Below are positions 1 to 7,790 of a stretch of 64,000 nucleotides of DNA, piece by piece. Made by a program: the position numbers and the translations under genes. Source of the DNA: Paenibacillus aceti (GTDB taxonomy: Bacteria; Bacillota; Bacilli; Paenibacillales; Paenibacillaceae); the NCBI RefSeq assembly GCF_003614185.1, contig NZ_KZ987724.1, positions 5,252,668 through 5,316,667 on the forward strand. The letters run 5' to 3'. Below the pieces are notes generated by a model that had not been told where the DNA came from, did not search any database, and worked only from the letters and a program-made list of their open reading frames with translations. The stretch's first letter is position 1. Each line of letters starts with the position of its first letter.

Positions 1-331
<331 letters not shown>

Positions 332-393
332 AAAAACATCTAAATCTGCAAAATGAGTTTCGTATCCAGTTTTCAAGGATTAACCTTGAACGT

Positions 394-509
394 TTGGTGG
401 CGATGGCGGAGGGGTTCCACACGTACCCATCCCGAACACGACCGTTAAGCCCTCTAGCGCCGATGGTACTTGGACCGAAGGGTCCTGGGAGAGTAGGAAG
501 CCGCCAAGC
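394..509 (+). rRNA. 5S ribosomal RNA
   Basis: This is a 116-base 5S rRNA. The terminal helix is formed by TTGGTGGCGA at the start and CCGCCAAGC at the end. The conserved loop sequence CCGAACACG and the GAGAGTAGGA segment are present. It lies about 60 bases after the 23S rRNA and ends just before a terminator-like hairpin. Confidence 0.96.
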
Positions 510-512
510 GAA

Positions 513-535
513 ACCCCTTAGGGGGATTTTTTTTC
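513..535 (+). terminator. Terminator-like hairpin after 5S rRNA
   Basis: A CCCCTT/AGGGGG hairpin is followed by a run of eight T. It sits 4 bases after 5S rRNA and before the tRNA cluster, so either the tRNAs have their own promoter or transcription reads through partially. I see no clear promoter in the short gap before tRNA-Ile. Confidence 0.75.
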
Positions 536-584
536 GCCGGTGTATTTATACATACTAGTTCGTTGAATCGTGTTCCTTTAATGA

Positions 585-658
<74 letters not shown>

Positions 659-672
659 TTTTATATCAGTAT

Positions 673-748
673 GGGGCCATAGCTCAGCTGGGAGAGCGCC
701 TGCCTTGCAAGCAGGAGGTCAGGAGTTCGATCCTCCTTGGCTCCACCA
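673..748 (+). tRNA. tRNA-Ala (TGC)
   Basis: The acceptor stem is GGGGCCA/TGGCTCC, the anticodon TGC sits in TTGCAAG, the T-loop is GTTCGATCC, and CCA is encoded. Confidence 0.97.
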
Positions 749-752
749 ATAT

Positions 753-825
753 TCCCTGATAGCTCAGTTGGTAGAGCACTCGACTGTTAATCGAGTTGTC
801 ACAGGTTCGAGTCCTGTTCGGGGAG
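753..825 (+). tRNA. tRNA-Asn (GTT)
   Basis: The acceptor stem TCCCTGA pairs with TCGGGGA and is followed by discriminator G. The anticodon GTT sits in CTGTTAA. CCA is not encoded. The 72-base gap to the next tRNA holds only a loose inverted repeat (CCCAGAA / TTCTGGG). Confidence 0.96.
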
Positions 826-897
826 TTGCTTTCCCAGAAGGTGAAGATTTTGCTATTGAAGCTTAATCCATTCGCTTTCTGGGGACCCTAAACACAT

Positions 898-989
898 GGA
901 GAGGTGTCCGAGTTGGCCGAAGGAGCACGATTGGAAATCGTGTAGGCGTCACAAGCGTCTCGAGGGTTCGAATCCCTCTCTCTCCGCCA
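898..989 (+). tRNA. tRNA-Ser (GGA)
   Basis: This is a 92-base class II tRNA with a long variable arm. The anticodon GGA sits in TTGGAAA, the acceptor stem is GGAGAGG/CTCTCC, and CCA is encoded. Confidence 0.97.
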
Positions 990-1019
990 TGATTATCTAG
1001 CATGTTATATTTAATGTAA

Positions 1020-1094
1020 GGCCCGTTGGTCAAGGGGTTAAGACACCTCCCTTTCACGGAGGTAACAGGGGTTCGAATCCCCTACGGGTCACCA
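1020..1094 (+). tRNA. tRNA-Glu (TTC)
   Basis: The acceptor stem is GGCCCGT/ACGGGTC, the anticodon TTC sits in CTTTCAC, the T-loop is GTTCGAATC, and CCA is encoded. Confidence 0.97.
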
Positions 1095-1099
1095 AGTAT

Positions 1100-1175
1100 G
1101 GAGGCTTAGCTCAGCTGGGAGAGCATCTGCCTTACAAGCAGAGGGTCAGCGGTTCGATCCCGTTAGCCTCCACCA
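1100..1175 (+). tRNA. tRNA-Val (TAC)
   Basis: The acceptor stem is GGAGGCT/AGCCTCC, the anticodon TAC sits in CTTACAA, and CCA is encoded. Confidence 0.97.
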
Positions 1176-1189
1176 TATATTCTAATTGA

Positions 1190-1263
<74 letters not shown>

Positions 1264-1302
1264 TTAGCTTCAAGTTTTTTACAACTCAATGAACAACATT
1301 AT

Positions 1303-1379
1303 GGCGGTCGTGGCGAAGGGGTTAACGCACCGGATTGTGGCTCCGGCACTCGTGGGTTCAAGTCCCATCGATCGCCCCA
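1303..1379 (+). tRNA. tRNA-His (GTG)
   Basis: The anticodon GTG sits in TTGTGGC. The acceptor has eight pairs, including the extra 5' G facing the C discriminator that is typical of tRNA-His. CCA is encoded. Confidence 0.96.
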
Positions 1380-1399
1380 TTTAATCTCAAAGTAGTTGT

Positions 1400-1474
1400 T
1401 GGGGATTAGCCAAGCGGTAAGGCAACGGACTTTGACTCCGTCACTCATAGGTTCGAATCCTATATCACCAGCCA
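1400..1474 (+). tRNA. tRNA-Gln (TTG) with an acceptor-stem mismatch
   Basis: The anticodon TTG sits in CTTTGAC and CCA is encoded. The acceptor strands are TGGGGAT and ATCACCA. Six of seven positions pair, but the fourth is G (1403) opposite A (1467). A T at 1403 would restore a perfect stem, so this copy appears to carry a point change. The rest of the molecule looks normal. Confidence 0.93.
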
Positions 1475-1480
1475 TTTTAT

Positions 1481-1556
1481 GAGCCATTAGCTCAGTTGGT
1501 AGAGCACCTGACTTTTAATCAGGGTGTCGAAGGTTCGAGTCCTTCATGGCTCACCA
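1481..1556 (+). tRNA. tRNA-Lys (TTT)
   Basis: The acceptor stem is GAGCCAT/ATGGCTC, the anticodon TTT sits in CTTTTAA, and CCA is encoded. Confidence 0.97.
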
Positions 1557-1586
1557 GTATTCTTCAGGAGAATACATTGTGTATGT

Positions 1587-1670
1587 GCGCGTGTGGCGGA
1601 ATGGCAGACGCACCAGACTTAGGATCTGGCGTTTCACGACGTGGGGGTTCAAGTCCCTTCACGCGCACCA
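1587..1670 (+). tRNA. tRNA-Leu (TAG)
   Basis: This is an 84-base class II tRNA. The acceptor stem is GCGCGTG/CACGCGC, the anticodon TAG sits in CTTAGGA, a variable arm is present, and CCA is encoded. Confidence 0.97.
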
Positions 1671-1676
1671 TACTTT

Positions 1677-1751
1677 GCGGACGTGGCTCAGCGGTAGAGC
1701 ATCGCCTTGCCAAGGCGAGGGTCGCGGGTTCGATTCCCGTCGTCCGCTCCA
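1677..1751 (+). tRNA. tRNA-Gly (GCC)
   Basis: The acceptor stem is GCGGACG/CGTCCGC, the anticodon GCC sits in TTGCCAA, and CCA is encoded. Confidence 0.97.
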
Positions 1752-1754
1752 TTT

Positions 1755-1831
1755 GCGCCCTTAGCTCAGCTGGATAGAGCGTTTGACTACGAATCAAAAG
1801 GTCAGGAGTTCGAATCTCTTAGGGCGCGCCA
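1755..1831 (+). tRNA. tRNA-Arg (ACG)
   Basis: The acceptor stem is GCGCCCT/AGGGCGC, the anticodon ACG sits in CTACGAA, and CCA is encoded. It starts 3 bases after the preceding tRNA. Confidence 0.97.
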
Positions 1832-1857
1832 TTTCAATTCAATAACATCATGTTTAA

Positions 1858-1934
1858 CGGGATGTAGCTCAGCTTGGTAGAGCACCTGGTTTGGGACCAG
1901 GGGGTCGCATGTTCGAATCGTGTCATCCCGACCA
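1858..1934 (+). tRNA. tRNA-Pro (TGG)
   Basis: The acceptor stem is CGGGATG/CATCCCG, the anticodon TGG sits in TTTGGGA, and CCA is encoded. Confidence 0.97.
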
Positions 1935-1941
1935 TCATTTT

Positions 1942-2012
1942 GCGGGTGTAGTTCAATGGTAGAACTCCAGCCTTCCAAGCTGGTAGCGTGGGTTCGATTC
2001 CCATCACCCGCT
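1942..2012 (+). tRNA. tRNA-Gly (TCC)
   Basis: The acceptor stem is GCGGGTG/CACCCGC, the anticodon TCC sits in CTTCCAA, and CCA is not encoded. It is the last tRNA of the cluster and is followed directly by a terminator. Confidence 0.96.
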
Positions 2013-2031
2013 TTGTACCTTTTAAGACTCG

Positions 2032-2057
2032 AAACCCTTATTTCAAGGGTTTTTTGT
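2032..2057 (+). terminator. Terminator of the tRNA cluster
   Basis: The stem AAACCCTT/AAGGGTTT has a short loop and is followed by a T-rich tail. It lies 20 bases after the last tRNA. Confidence 0.88.
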
Positions 2058-2307
2058 TTCCATAAAATTCGATAAAGCCCAAACTACTTTCTCGTAGGGG
2101 GCGTATTGTGGGGCGAATTTCTGGTTTGTTGATCAAAGTTCTCCTCGAGTATCGCTGTACTCTGAAATAAGTTTGGAATCAATAATACGTCATTAGCAAG
2201 CAGATCGGGGATACATTCAATAGATTAGCAGCTAAGCTTCCCCAATCTAATGTTTGATCGAGCCCCTTATCAAGGTGCTTTTTATTTCCCTGCAGGGGGC
2301 GGAAAAA
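2058..2307. other. Gene-free stretch after the tRNA cluster
   Basis: I see no gene here. The only structure is a small imperfect hairpin at 2261-2279 (AGCCCCTT/AAGGTGCT) with a T-rich tail, which could be a further weak terminator on the + strand. Confidence 0.5.
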
Positions 2308-2308
2308 G

Positions 2309-2340
2309 AAGAACACCGACATCATTCGTTCGGTGTTCTT
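2309..2340 (-). terminator. Terminator of the small membrane-peptide gene
   Basis: An 11-bp perfect stem, AAGAACACCGA/TCGGTGTTCTT, lies just downstream of the minus-strand stop codon. The minus strand continues into a short T-rich run (from 2308 down to 2303). Confidence 0.8.
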
Positions 2341-2346
2341 TCGGTT

Positions 2347-2634
2347 TTAGCTAGTTGGAACCCATACGCCATTTTGGCCGGTATGCAAATTTTCGCTATG
2401 GTAATGTGGGAATTCGGGTCCGTAGTAATAGGTACCAGCTGAATCAGAGTATGCACAGTTTGGGGGATTGCATATAACCCCGGGAGCATAATCTGAGGTG
2501 GTATCAGCTTTTGCAGCAGCTCTGGTAGTAGTTGAGGCCAGATAAGGGAAGTACCCACTCTGGAGAATGATGTACAGGAAAATGAATAACACTAATATAA
2601 TCACCGGTGAAGTATCAACTTTGCTCGTACTCAA
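2347..2634 (-). CDS. Small membrane-anchored protein of unknown function (95 aa)
   Basis: I do not recognise this protein. It starts at a TTG 7 bases after a strong AAGGAGGT ribosome binding site, and it is followed closely by a good terminator. That makes it a believable single-gene unit. Residues about 10-30 form one hydrophobic segment (VIILVLFIFLYIILQSGYF). The rest is polar, rich in Tyr, Asn, Pro and Ser, with two Cys close together (ICNPPNCAY). A single-span protein with a short exposed tail is the simplest reading. It has some likeness to small sporulation-associated membrane peptides, but I see no family motif that proves this. Confidence 0.6.
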   Translation of the reverse strand: MSTSKVDTSPVIILVLFIFLYIILQSGYFPYLASTTTRAAAKADTTSDYAPGVICNPPNCAYSDSAGTYYYGPEFPHYHSENLHTGQNGVWVPTS

Positions 2635-2695
2635 TTGTTTACCTCCTTCAGGTAAATAGTTATTGCAAGATATGAGCGGAGTGGGCTTTTTGACC

Positions 2696-2709
2696 TGGTC
2701 ATTTGACCA
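2696..2709. promoter_or_regulatory. Palindrome upstream of the small membrane-peptide gene
   Basis: A perfect inverted repeat, TGGTCA-TT-TGACCA, lies about 62 bases upstream of the minus-strand start codon at 2634. A further half copy (TGACC) adjoins it. It could be an operator; the protein that would bind it is not identifiable here. Confidence 0.35.
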
Positions 2710-2857
2710 TATTGCGGAAAATTAATAAAAAAGAGCTATGATCATGTCAGGAAACGTGGAGCAATAAATACCGTACTCATGTTGATCTTGAGCTTCTGCT
2801 GCTCGGGGCATGGACAGGGAACGGGTAATTGATGAGCAAACTCCTAAACGTTCATAG

Positions 2858-2891
2858 GAAAATCCCAGATCAATGAAGATCGGTGGGATTG
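2858..2891 (-). terminator. Terminator of the zinc-efflux operon
   Basis: On the minus strand the hairpin has outer arms AATCCCA/TGGGATT and an inner GATC/GATC pairing, followed by TTTTCC. It begins 26 bases after the czcD stop codon. Confidence 0.7.
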
Positions 2892-2916
2892 TTGTTTATT
2901 CCATATGGCATTCTTA

Positions 2917-3873
2917 TTAGTGATGATGTTCATGGTGGTGGTGTCCGGAGGCTTCAGCCTTCACGGTACACAGAATCGAATTGTCATGACGATGGGCAGA
3001 AGTCTCTAATTGAATTGTCATATGATGAATGTTCTTATGTTCAAGCTCATGTTCGATTTGACGGAGCAATCGCTCACTGTCAGCAATGGACATTTGATCA
3101 TTTACAACTGCATGGCAGGAAAGAGCATTTAACCCGCTTGTAATCGACCAGACGTGCAGGTCATGAACGCTTTGAATTCCTTTTGCATGTTGGAGCGTTT
3201 GAATCACTTCGTTCATATCTACATTTTGCGGAGTTCCCTCCATCAGGACATGGAGCCCGGACTTCATAACATAATAACCGCTGCGTAATACGAGTGCGGC
3301 AACAATGACACTGGCGAGTGGATCTGCCCAGCCCCAACCGAAGAACATAATCAGCAGCGCGGCAATAATCGCACCCACAGAGCCAAGCATATCACTAATG
3401 ACATGCAGATATGCTCCACGCATATTCAAGTTTTCTTCCACATCCCCACTGCGCATCATAAACCATGCTACAAAAATATTAACCAGCAAACCAATTGAAG
3501 AGATGATCAACATGCCGGTTGAAGCCACTTCAGGCGGGTTTTGAAAACGCTGGATCGCTTCATAGAAAATATAGATTGCAATGAATACGAGCGTCACCCC
3601 GTTAAGAACTGCGGCTAATATTTCAAATCGTTTGTAGCCATATGTTTTATTGTAGTTGGCCACCTTTCCGCCGAGGGTAAAAGCCAATAGTGCCACACCA
3701 AGTGAGATGGAGTCACTTAACATATGGCCTGCATCAGATAATAACGCAAGGCTGTTGGTAATAAATCCTCCAAATGCCTCAATGATCATATATCCTGTAA
3801 TAATAATAAAACTTATCAGTAATGCTTTTTTATTTGCACCATGTGTATGGTCATGTCCATGATCGTGTCCCAT
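2917..3873 (-). CDS. czcD: Cation diffusion facilitator, CzcD-type zinc/cobalt/cadmium exporter
   Basis: This is a 318-residue cytoplasmic-membrane exporter that moves Zn(II) and related ions out of the cell in exchange for protons. It begins with a His-rich tail (MGHDHGHDHTHG) and ends in a His-rich tail (GHHHHEHHH). In between are six predicted membrane spans with the CDF metal site made of two H-x3-D motifs, in span 2 (GHMLSD) and span 5 (LHVISD), then a cytoplasmic C-terminal domain. The ATG at 3873 is chosen because GAGGAGA lies six bases upstream; a start six codons earlier would overlap the preceding gene without a binding site. It follows the CzrA-type repressor gene by 17 bases, so the pair is probably co-transcribed and metal-induced. 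Confidence 0.93.
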   Translation of the reverse strand: MGHDHGHDHTHGANKKALLISFIIITGYMIIEAFGGFITNSLALLSDAGHMLSDSISLGVALLAFTLGGKVANYNKTYGYKRFEILAAVLNGVTLVFIAIYIFYEAIQRFQNPPEVASTGMLIISSIGLLVNIFVAWFMMRSGDVEENLNMRGAYLHVISDMLGSVGAIIAALLIMFFGWGWADPLASVIVAALVLRSGYYVMKSGLHVLMEGTPQNVDMNEVIQTLQHAKGIQSVHDLHVWSITSGLNALSCHAVVNDQMSIADSERLLRQIEHELEHKNIHHMTIQLETSAHRHDNSILCTVKAEASGHHHHEHHH

Positions 3874-3890
3874 TATATGTCTCCTCTGCA

Positions 3891-4226
3891 TTATAGATGT
3901 ACAGCATGCTCAATGGCTTTCCCCAGCAGGTTCATAACGTGATCATCATCTTCTGAATAATACAAGGTAGTGCCTGCTCTTCTAAACTTGACCAATCTTA
4001 AGTTTTTCAAAAAACGCAATTGGTGGGAAACGCTCGATTGGCTTAGATTTAGTATCTCCGCAATTTCATTGACGGAATGCTCCCCTTTACACAATAAATG
4101 CAAAATGCGGATTCTTGTTGGGTCGCTCAACGCTTTGAAGGTTTGTGAAACGACAAATAACGTTTCTTCATCCAGATTCTGCGCTCCGTCATGAAATGCT
4201 TCTTTGTATTCCTGCTCTTCACTCAT
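3891..4226 (-). CDS. czrA: ArsR/SmtB-family metal-responsive repressor, CzrA type
   Basis: This is a 111-residue winged-helix repressor. The recognition helix region reads [22 protein letters not shown] cut at residues about 51-72. The C-terminal helix keeps the alpha-5 zinc site exactly: D94-x-H96, then ten residues, then H107-x2-H110. This is the D-x-H-x10-H-x2-H pattern of CzrA/SmtB Zn/Co sensors. There is no ELCVCDL-type Cys box, so arsenic or cadmium sensing of the alpha-3 type is unlikely. It is the first gene of the operon with czcD. It probably represses its own promoter through the inverted repeat at 4261-4278. Confidence 0.93.
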   Translation of the reverse strand: MSEEQEYKEAFHDGAQNLDEETLFVVSQTFKALSDPTRIRILHLLCKGEHSVNEIAEILNLSQSSVSHQLRFLKNLRLVKFRRAGTTLYYSEDDDHVMNLLGKAIEHAVHL

Positions 4227-4260
4227 TTATTACACCCCTCTGTAAGGAAAATTAGATGTA

Positions 4261-4278
4261 TATGAACATATACTCATA
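4261..4278. promoter_or_regulatory. CzrA-type operator
   Basis: The inverted repeat TATGA-ACATATAC-TCATA resembles known SmtB/CzrA sites (TGAA...TTCA class). It lies between the czrA start codon and the -10 box on the minus strand, where a bound repressor would block transcription. Confidence 0.65.
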
Positions 4279-4291
4279 TTGTCATACATAG

Positions 4292-4318
4292 ATTATAATA
4301 CTCTGCACGGAATGTCAA
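4292..4318 (-). promoter_or_regulatory. Probable promoter of czrA-czcD
   Basis: On the minus strand a perfect TTGACA (4318-4313) and a perfect TATAAT (4297-4292) are separated by only 15 bases, shorter than the usual 17. The boxes are convincing; the short spacing lowers confidence. Confidence 0.55.
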
Positions 4319-4475
4319 TCCGCAGGTTTCACATTTATTTCAGTCTTGCCGTTTCTCCAAAGGATCAATCATATGATCATGGGCTCCTCGATTCTCGTTA
4401 CACTAATCCATCTCTTACATCCTACTTTTATTCAAATATCTAAAATAAAGAGGGATAAACCTTTAATTTGATAAG

Positions 4476-4504
4476 TTGTTATGTAAACGCTTTATTTCTA
4501 TAAT
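4476..4504 (+). promoter_or_regulatory. Probable xynA promoter with a cre-like site in the spacer
   Basis: TTGTTA and TATAAT are separated by 17 bases. The spacer holds TGTAAACGCTTTAT (4482-4495). This matches the catabolite-responsive element consensus except at the last two bases, so CcpA repression in the presence of glucose is plausible. A long leader of about 120 bases follows before the xylanase start. Confidence 0.6.
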
Positions 4505-4633
4505 TTACAAGTAAGGAGGTGAAAAATAGAATTTTCAGGAAGAAAAAACAGTAAAAGTTACGTACTGCAAGTAAAACCGACAGAAGGATGTAGGGTAGGG
4601 CGTAGTTGCAATAATATATTAAGGAGGTATTCT

Positions 4634-5269
4634 ATGTTCAAATTTAATAGGAAAATAATGACGGCATTACTCGTAGCAGCGATGAGTTTTAGTATGTTTG
4701 CAGTGACCTCCAGTGCAGCAACAGACTATTGGCAAAATTGGACCGATGGTGGCGGAACCGTTAATGCGGTTAATGGATCTGGCGGCAATTATAGTGTGAC
4801 ATGGTCAAACTCCGGCAACTTTGTTGTGGGCAAAGGCTGGGGTACGGGATCACCATCCAGAACCATCAACTACAACGCTGGCGTCTGGGCACCAAATGGC
4901 AACGGATATTTGACGCTTTATGGTTGGACAAGAAACTCGCTTATCGAATATTACGTTGTAGATAGCTGGGGAACTTACCGCCCTACTGGAACGTATAAAG
5001 GCACTGTATCAAGTGACGGGGGAACGTATGACGTTTATACAAGCATGCGGTACAATGCTCCTTCCATTGACGGTACACAAACTTTCCAACAGTTCTGGAG
5101 TGTTCGTCAGTCGAAGAGAGCGACAGGAAGCAACGTTGCTATTACGTTTAGCAACCACGTTAATGCATGGAAAAATTATGGAATGAATTTGGGCAGCAGC
5201 TGGTCTTATCAAGTGTTGGCTACAGAAGGATATCAAAGTAGCGGCAGTTCTAACGTAACGGTGTGGTAA
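4634..5269 (+). CDS. xynA: Secreted endo-1,4-beta-xylanase, GH11
   Basis: A 211-residue secreted enzyme that cuts the beta-1,4-xylan backbone. Residues 1-28 form a signal peptide with cleavage likely after TSSA. The mature protein starts near ATDYWQNW, as in Bacillus XynA. The GH11 beta-jelly-roll is complete, with the nucleophile E105 in [10 protein letters not shown] and the acid/base E198 in [10 protein letters not shown]. It has no binding module and is of normal size for the single-domain, basic GH11 xylanases. The start is fixed by AAGGAGGT seven bases upstream. It stands alone between its own promoter and terminator, and no xylan-related genes adjoin it. Confidence 0.97.
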   Translation: MFKFNRKIMTALLVAAMSFSMFAVTSSAATDYWQNWTDGGGTVNAVNGSGGNYSVTWSNSGNFVVGKGWGTGSPSRTINYNAGVWAPNGNGYLTLYGWTRNSLIEYYVVDSWGTYRPTGTYKGTVSSDGGTYDVYTSMRYNAPSIDGTQTFQQFWSVRQSKRATGSNVAITFSNHVNAWKNYGMNLGSSWSYQVLATEGYQSSGSSNVTVW

Positions 5270-5356
5270 CAGGTCGACTGTAACCAGGTCGATGAACAAT
5301 GCCAGGCCGTAGCTTCAAAGTTAAAGTTCTAGAGCTTTCTTAACGCTGAATAGCGC

Positions 5357-5400
5357 CAAAGGCCTGCCGGCCCACAAGCCGGCGGCCTTAATATATTTAT
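5357..5400 (+). terminator. Terminator of xynA
   Basis: A strong GC-rich hairpin, AAGGCC-T-GCCGGC with loop CCACAA and GCCGGC-GGCCTT, is followed by an A/T-rich tail. Confidence 0.8.
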
Positions 5401-5460
5401 TATCTTCTGTAAATGTCCAAGCTTAACCACTTTTTTCATCTATTTAAAGGAGATATATCC

Positions 5461-6312
5461 ATGAGAAAATTATTCACTTTCCTTCTAGTAGCCCTAGTAT
5501 TAGTAGTCAGCGCTTGCTCACAAGAGAGGTCTGGGAAAAATGACGCCAATCCCGGTCTTGTCTTTGTAGAAGGTGGGGCAATGACGAACACGAAGTCCAA
5601 CTACTATGGAAAAAGTGTAACCATATCAAATTTCTACATTGGTAAATATGAGGTCACTCAGAAAGAGTGGGCCGAGGTTATGGGCTACAATCCATCCGGA
5701 TTCCAGGGAGACCATTTGCCGGTTGAAATGGTAACCTGGTATGACGCGATTGAGTACTGCAATCAGCGAAGCGTCAAAGAGGGCCTGGAGCCATACTACA
5801 ATATCGATCAGAACAACCAGGATCCGAACAATATGAGTGAGAACGATAATATGAAATGGATAGTAACGATGAATGAAGGGGCTAACGGTTACCGATTGCC
5901 GACCGAAGCCGAATGGGAATATGCTGCTGGTGGAGGTCAGTTGAGCAAGAGCTACACCTACAGTGGAAGCGATAAGGCTGATGATGTAGCATGGTATTGG
6001 AGAAATGCCGGAAATAAATACTTATCAGGGGACTGGAACTGGCCAATCATAGAAGATAATAAAAATAAAACCCAATCTGTTGGTGCCAAAAAGGCTAACG
6101 AGTTAGGGCTCTACGATATGTCAGGCAATGTAAGGGAATGGTGCTGGAACTGGTATGGGGAAGATCTGGACAGCAGAAGCGGATCTTTTCGGGTGGTGAA
6201 GGGCGGCGGCTGGATCGGTGATGTTAGCAACAATGAGATTGCTTTCCGCGGCAAGTTCGAGGCGAATGGCCTTGGCCCTGACCAAGGGTTTCGAGTGGCT
6301 CGCAGTGAGTAG
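5461..6312 (+). CDS. SUMF1/FGE-fold (formylglycine-generating-enzyme-like) lipoprotein
   Basis: A 283-residue lipoprotein. The start at 5461 follows AAGGAGAT and is followed directly by a lipoprotein signal ending in the lipobox VVSAC, so it is probably anchored outside the membrane. The rest is one SUMF1/DUF323 (C-type-lectin-like) domain. Its signature stretches are YEVTQKEWAEVMGYNPSG, YRLPTEAEWEYAAGGG, LGLYDMSGNVREWCWNW, VVKGGGW and QGFRVARS. True formylglycine-generating enzymes end in GFRC and carry a catalytic Cys pair; here that position is Val, so sulfatase-activating activity is unlikely. A binding or structural role is more probable. A broken copy of the last 27 or so codons lies at 8867-8948. 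Confidence 0.85.
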   Translation: MRKLFTFLLVALVLVVSACSQERSGKNDANPGLVFVEGGAMTNTKSNYYGKSVTISNFYIGKYEVTQKEWAEVMGYNPSGFQGDHLPVEMVTWYDAIEYCNQRSVKEGLEPYYNIDQNNQDPNNMSENDNMKWIVTMNEGANGYRLPTEAEWEYAAGGGQLSKSYTYSGSDKADDVAWYWRNAGNKYLSGDWNWPIIEDNKNKTQSVGAKKANELGLYDMSGNVREWCWNWYGEDLDSRSGSFRVVKGGGWIGDVSNNEIAFRGKFEANGLGPDQGFRVARSE

Positions 6313-6637
6313 AATGGATAGGCCGCCATTTCACGCCAGTGACAAGTTGGTGGGGATGGGGGCTTTATTCAATTACAATTCCTATCTAACAATATCCCTG
6401 TTTGTCCAATTTTTAGGAGCGGCGGTCGTGGGGGCTGTGGAATGGGACTTCAGGTATGGCATATCTTTAAAGCTCCTCCATGGCAGAAAGCGTAACATTT
6501 TTAATTCACACATCAGGTCGATTTGGCTATTGTAAGCAACTTGTTTCTGTTTAAAATTAGGAGTAGATTAAACAATCAATAAAAGGTGAAACCGCCTTTT
6601 CGAAATACGTTAGGAAATAATAAGGGGGATCCATTAA
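6313..6637. other. Gene-free stretch between the SUMF1-like and aldo/keto reductase genes
   Basis: There is no believable gene. I see no clear terminator hairpin with a T-run and no good promoter. The ribosome binding site of the next gene (AAGGGGG) ends the stretch. Confidence 0.4.
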
Positions 6638-7612
6638 ATGGACTATACGAAGCTTGGAAATACTGGATTGGATGTATCTCGGATCTGTCTTGGTTGTATG
6701 GGCTTCGGTGATGCAGATAAGGGGCACCATCGTTGGGTGCTTCGTGAGGAGCAAGCTCGCCCAATAATCAAAAAAGCTTTAGATAGTGGAATCAATTTTT
6801 TTGATACAGCGAATGTATATGCCGACGGGACAAGTGAGGAAATTATTGGAGGGGCTCTAAAGGATTATGCCAATCGAGATGAGATTGTTCTAGCAACCAA
6901 GGTTTATAACCGCATGCATCAAGGGCCAAACGGAGCTGGACTTTCCCGCAAAGCGATCATGAGCGAAATCGATAAGAGTCTTAAGAGATTAAAAACCGAC
7001 TACGTCGATTTGTATCAAATTCATCGTTGGGATTACAATACACCTATTGAAGAGACGATGGAGGCACTGCAGGATGTTGTTAAGGCTGGTAAGGCGAGAT
7101 ACATTGGTGCTTCTGCCATGTACGCCTGGCAGTTCCTGAAGGCGCTGCATGTGGCTGAGAAAAATGGGTGGACACGATTTGTATCCATGCAGAATCATTT
7201 AAACCTCATATACCGTGAAGAGGAACGGGAGATGCTGCCACTTTGCAAGGAAGAAAAAATCGGAGTGATTCCTTACAGCCCGCTCGCGGGAGGAAGACTG
7301 GCGCGCGAGATAACAACATACCGTGCTGAAACTGATCAAATTGCAAAACAAAAATATGATACAACAGCGGATGCGGATCAAATAGTTGTGGATCGGGTTG
7401 TAAGTCTCGCAGAGAAACATGGCGTTCGTCGCGTTCACATCGCACTTGCTTGGCTTCTGCATAAAGAACCGATAACTGCTCCCATCGTTGGGGCAACAAA
7501 AATCTCTCATCTCGAAGATGCGGAAGCGGCTCTAACCATTAAATTAACAGCCGAAGAAATTGCGTTTTTGGAAGAACCTTACGTACCGCACCAAGTCGTT
7601 GGCCATTATTAA
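6638..7612 (+). CDS. Aldo/keto reductase, YajO-like
   Basis: A 324-residue NADPH-dependent oxidoreductase of the AKR superfamily. The catalytic tetrad is visible as D56 and Y61 (FFDTANVYADG), K88 (VLATKV) and H129 (LYQIHRWDY). The C-terminal cofactor segment (PIVGATKISHLEDA) is present. The sequence is very close in style to Escherichia coli YajO (SRICLGCMGFGD; IHRWDYNTPIEETMEAL; SMQNHLNLIYREEEREMLP), a protein linked to xylulose and thiamine-precursor chemistry. The true substrate here is unknown. The start follows AAGGGGG at normal distance. It is a single gene, convergent with the flavodoxin gene. Confidence 0.93.
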   Translation: MDYTKLGNTGLDVSRICLGCMGFGDADKGHHRWVLREEQARPIIKKALDSGINFFDTANVYADGTSEEIIGGALKDYANRDEIVLATKVYNRMHQGPNGAGLSRKAIMSEIDKSLKRLKTDYVDLYQIHRWDYNTPIEETMEALQDVVKAGKARYIGASAMYAWQFLKALHVAEKNGWTRFVSMQNHLNLIYREEEREMLPLCKEEKIGVIPYSPLAGGRLAREITTYRAETDQIAKQKYDTTADADQIVVDRVVSLAEKHGVRRVHIALAWLLHKEPITAPIVGATKISHLEDAEAALTIKLTAEEIAFLEEPYVPHQVVGHY

Positions 7613-7738
7613 TTGAATTATTTGGTACCGCACAGTTTAGCGAATACATATGGAAAACGGGCTTGACGTGTTTTTAAGTCATTGACTGTAGTGAAATAGG
7701 GTTCGTCCAGCGAAGCAAATTATCACATAAGGTTACGT

Positions 7739-7768
7739 AGGAGGTAACAGTTCTGAGCGTTACCTCCT
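7739..7768. terminator. Hairpin between convergent genes
   Basis: A perfect 10-bp stem, AGGAGGTAAC/GTTACCTCCT, with a 10-base loop lies between the convergent aldo/keto reductase and flavodoxin genes. There is no good T-run on either side, so termination is only probable. Confidence 0.5.
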
Positions 7769-7790
7769 GCTTAATTCCTATTTGAGGAAC

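Noticed and set aside
4511-4560. Short leader peptide with AAGGAGGTG before xynA
   Set aside because: The only start, GTG, overlaps the binding site itself, leaving no spacing for initiation.
6218-6535. Open frame after the SUMF1-like gene
   Set aside because: It starts inside that gene in another frame and continues into non-coding sequence without motif or binding site.
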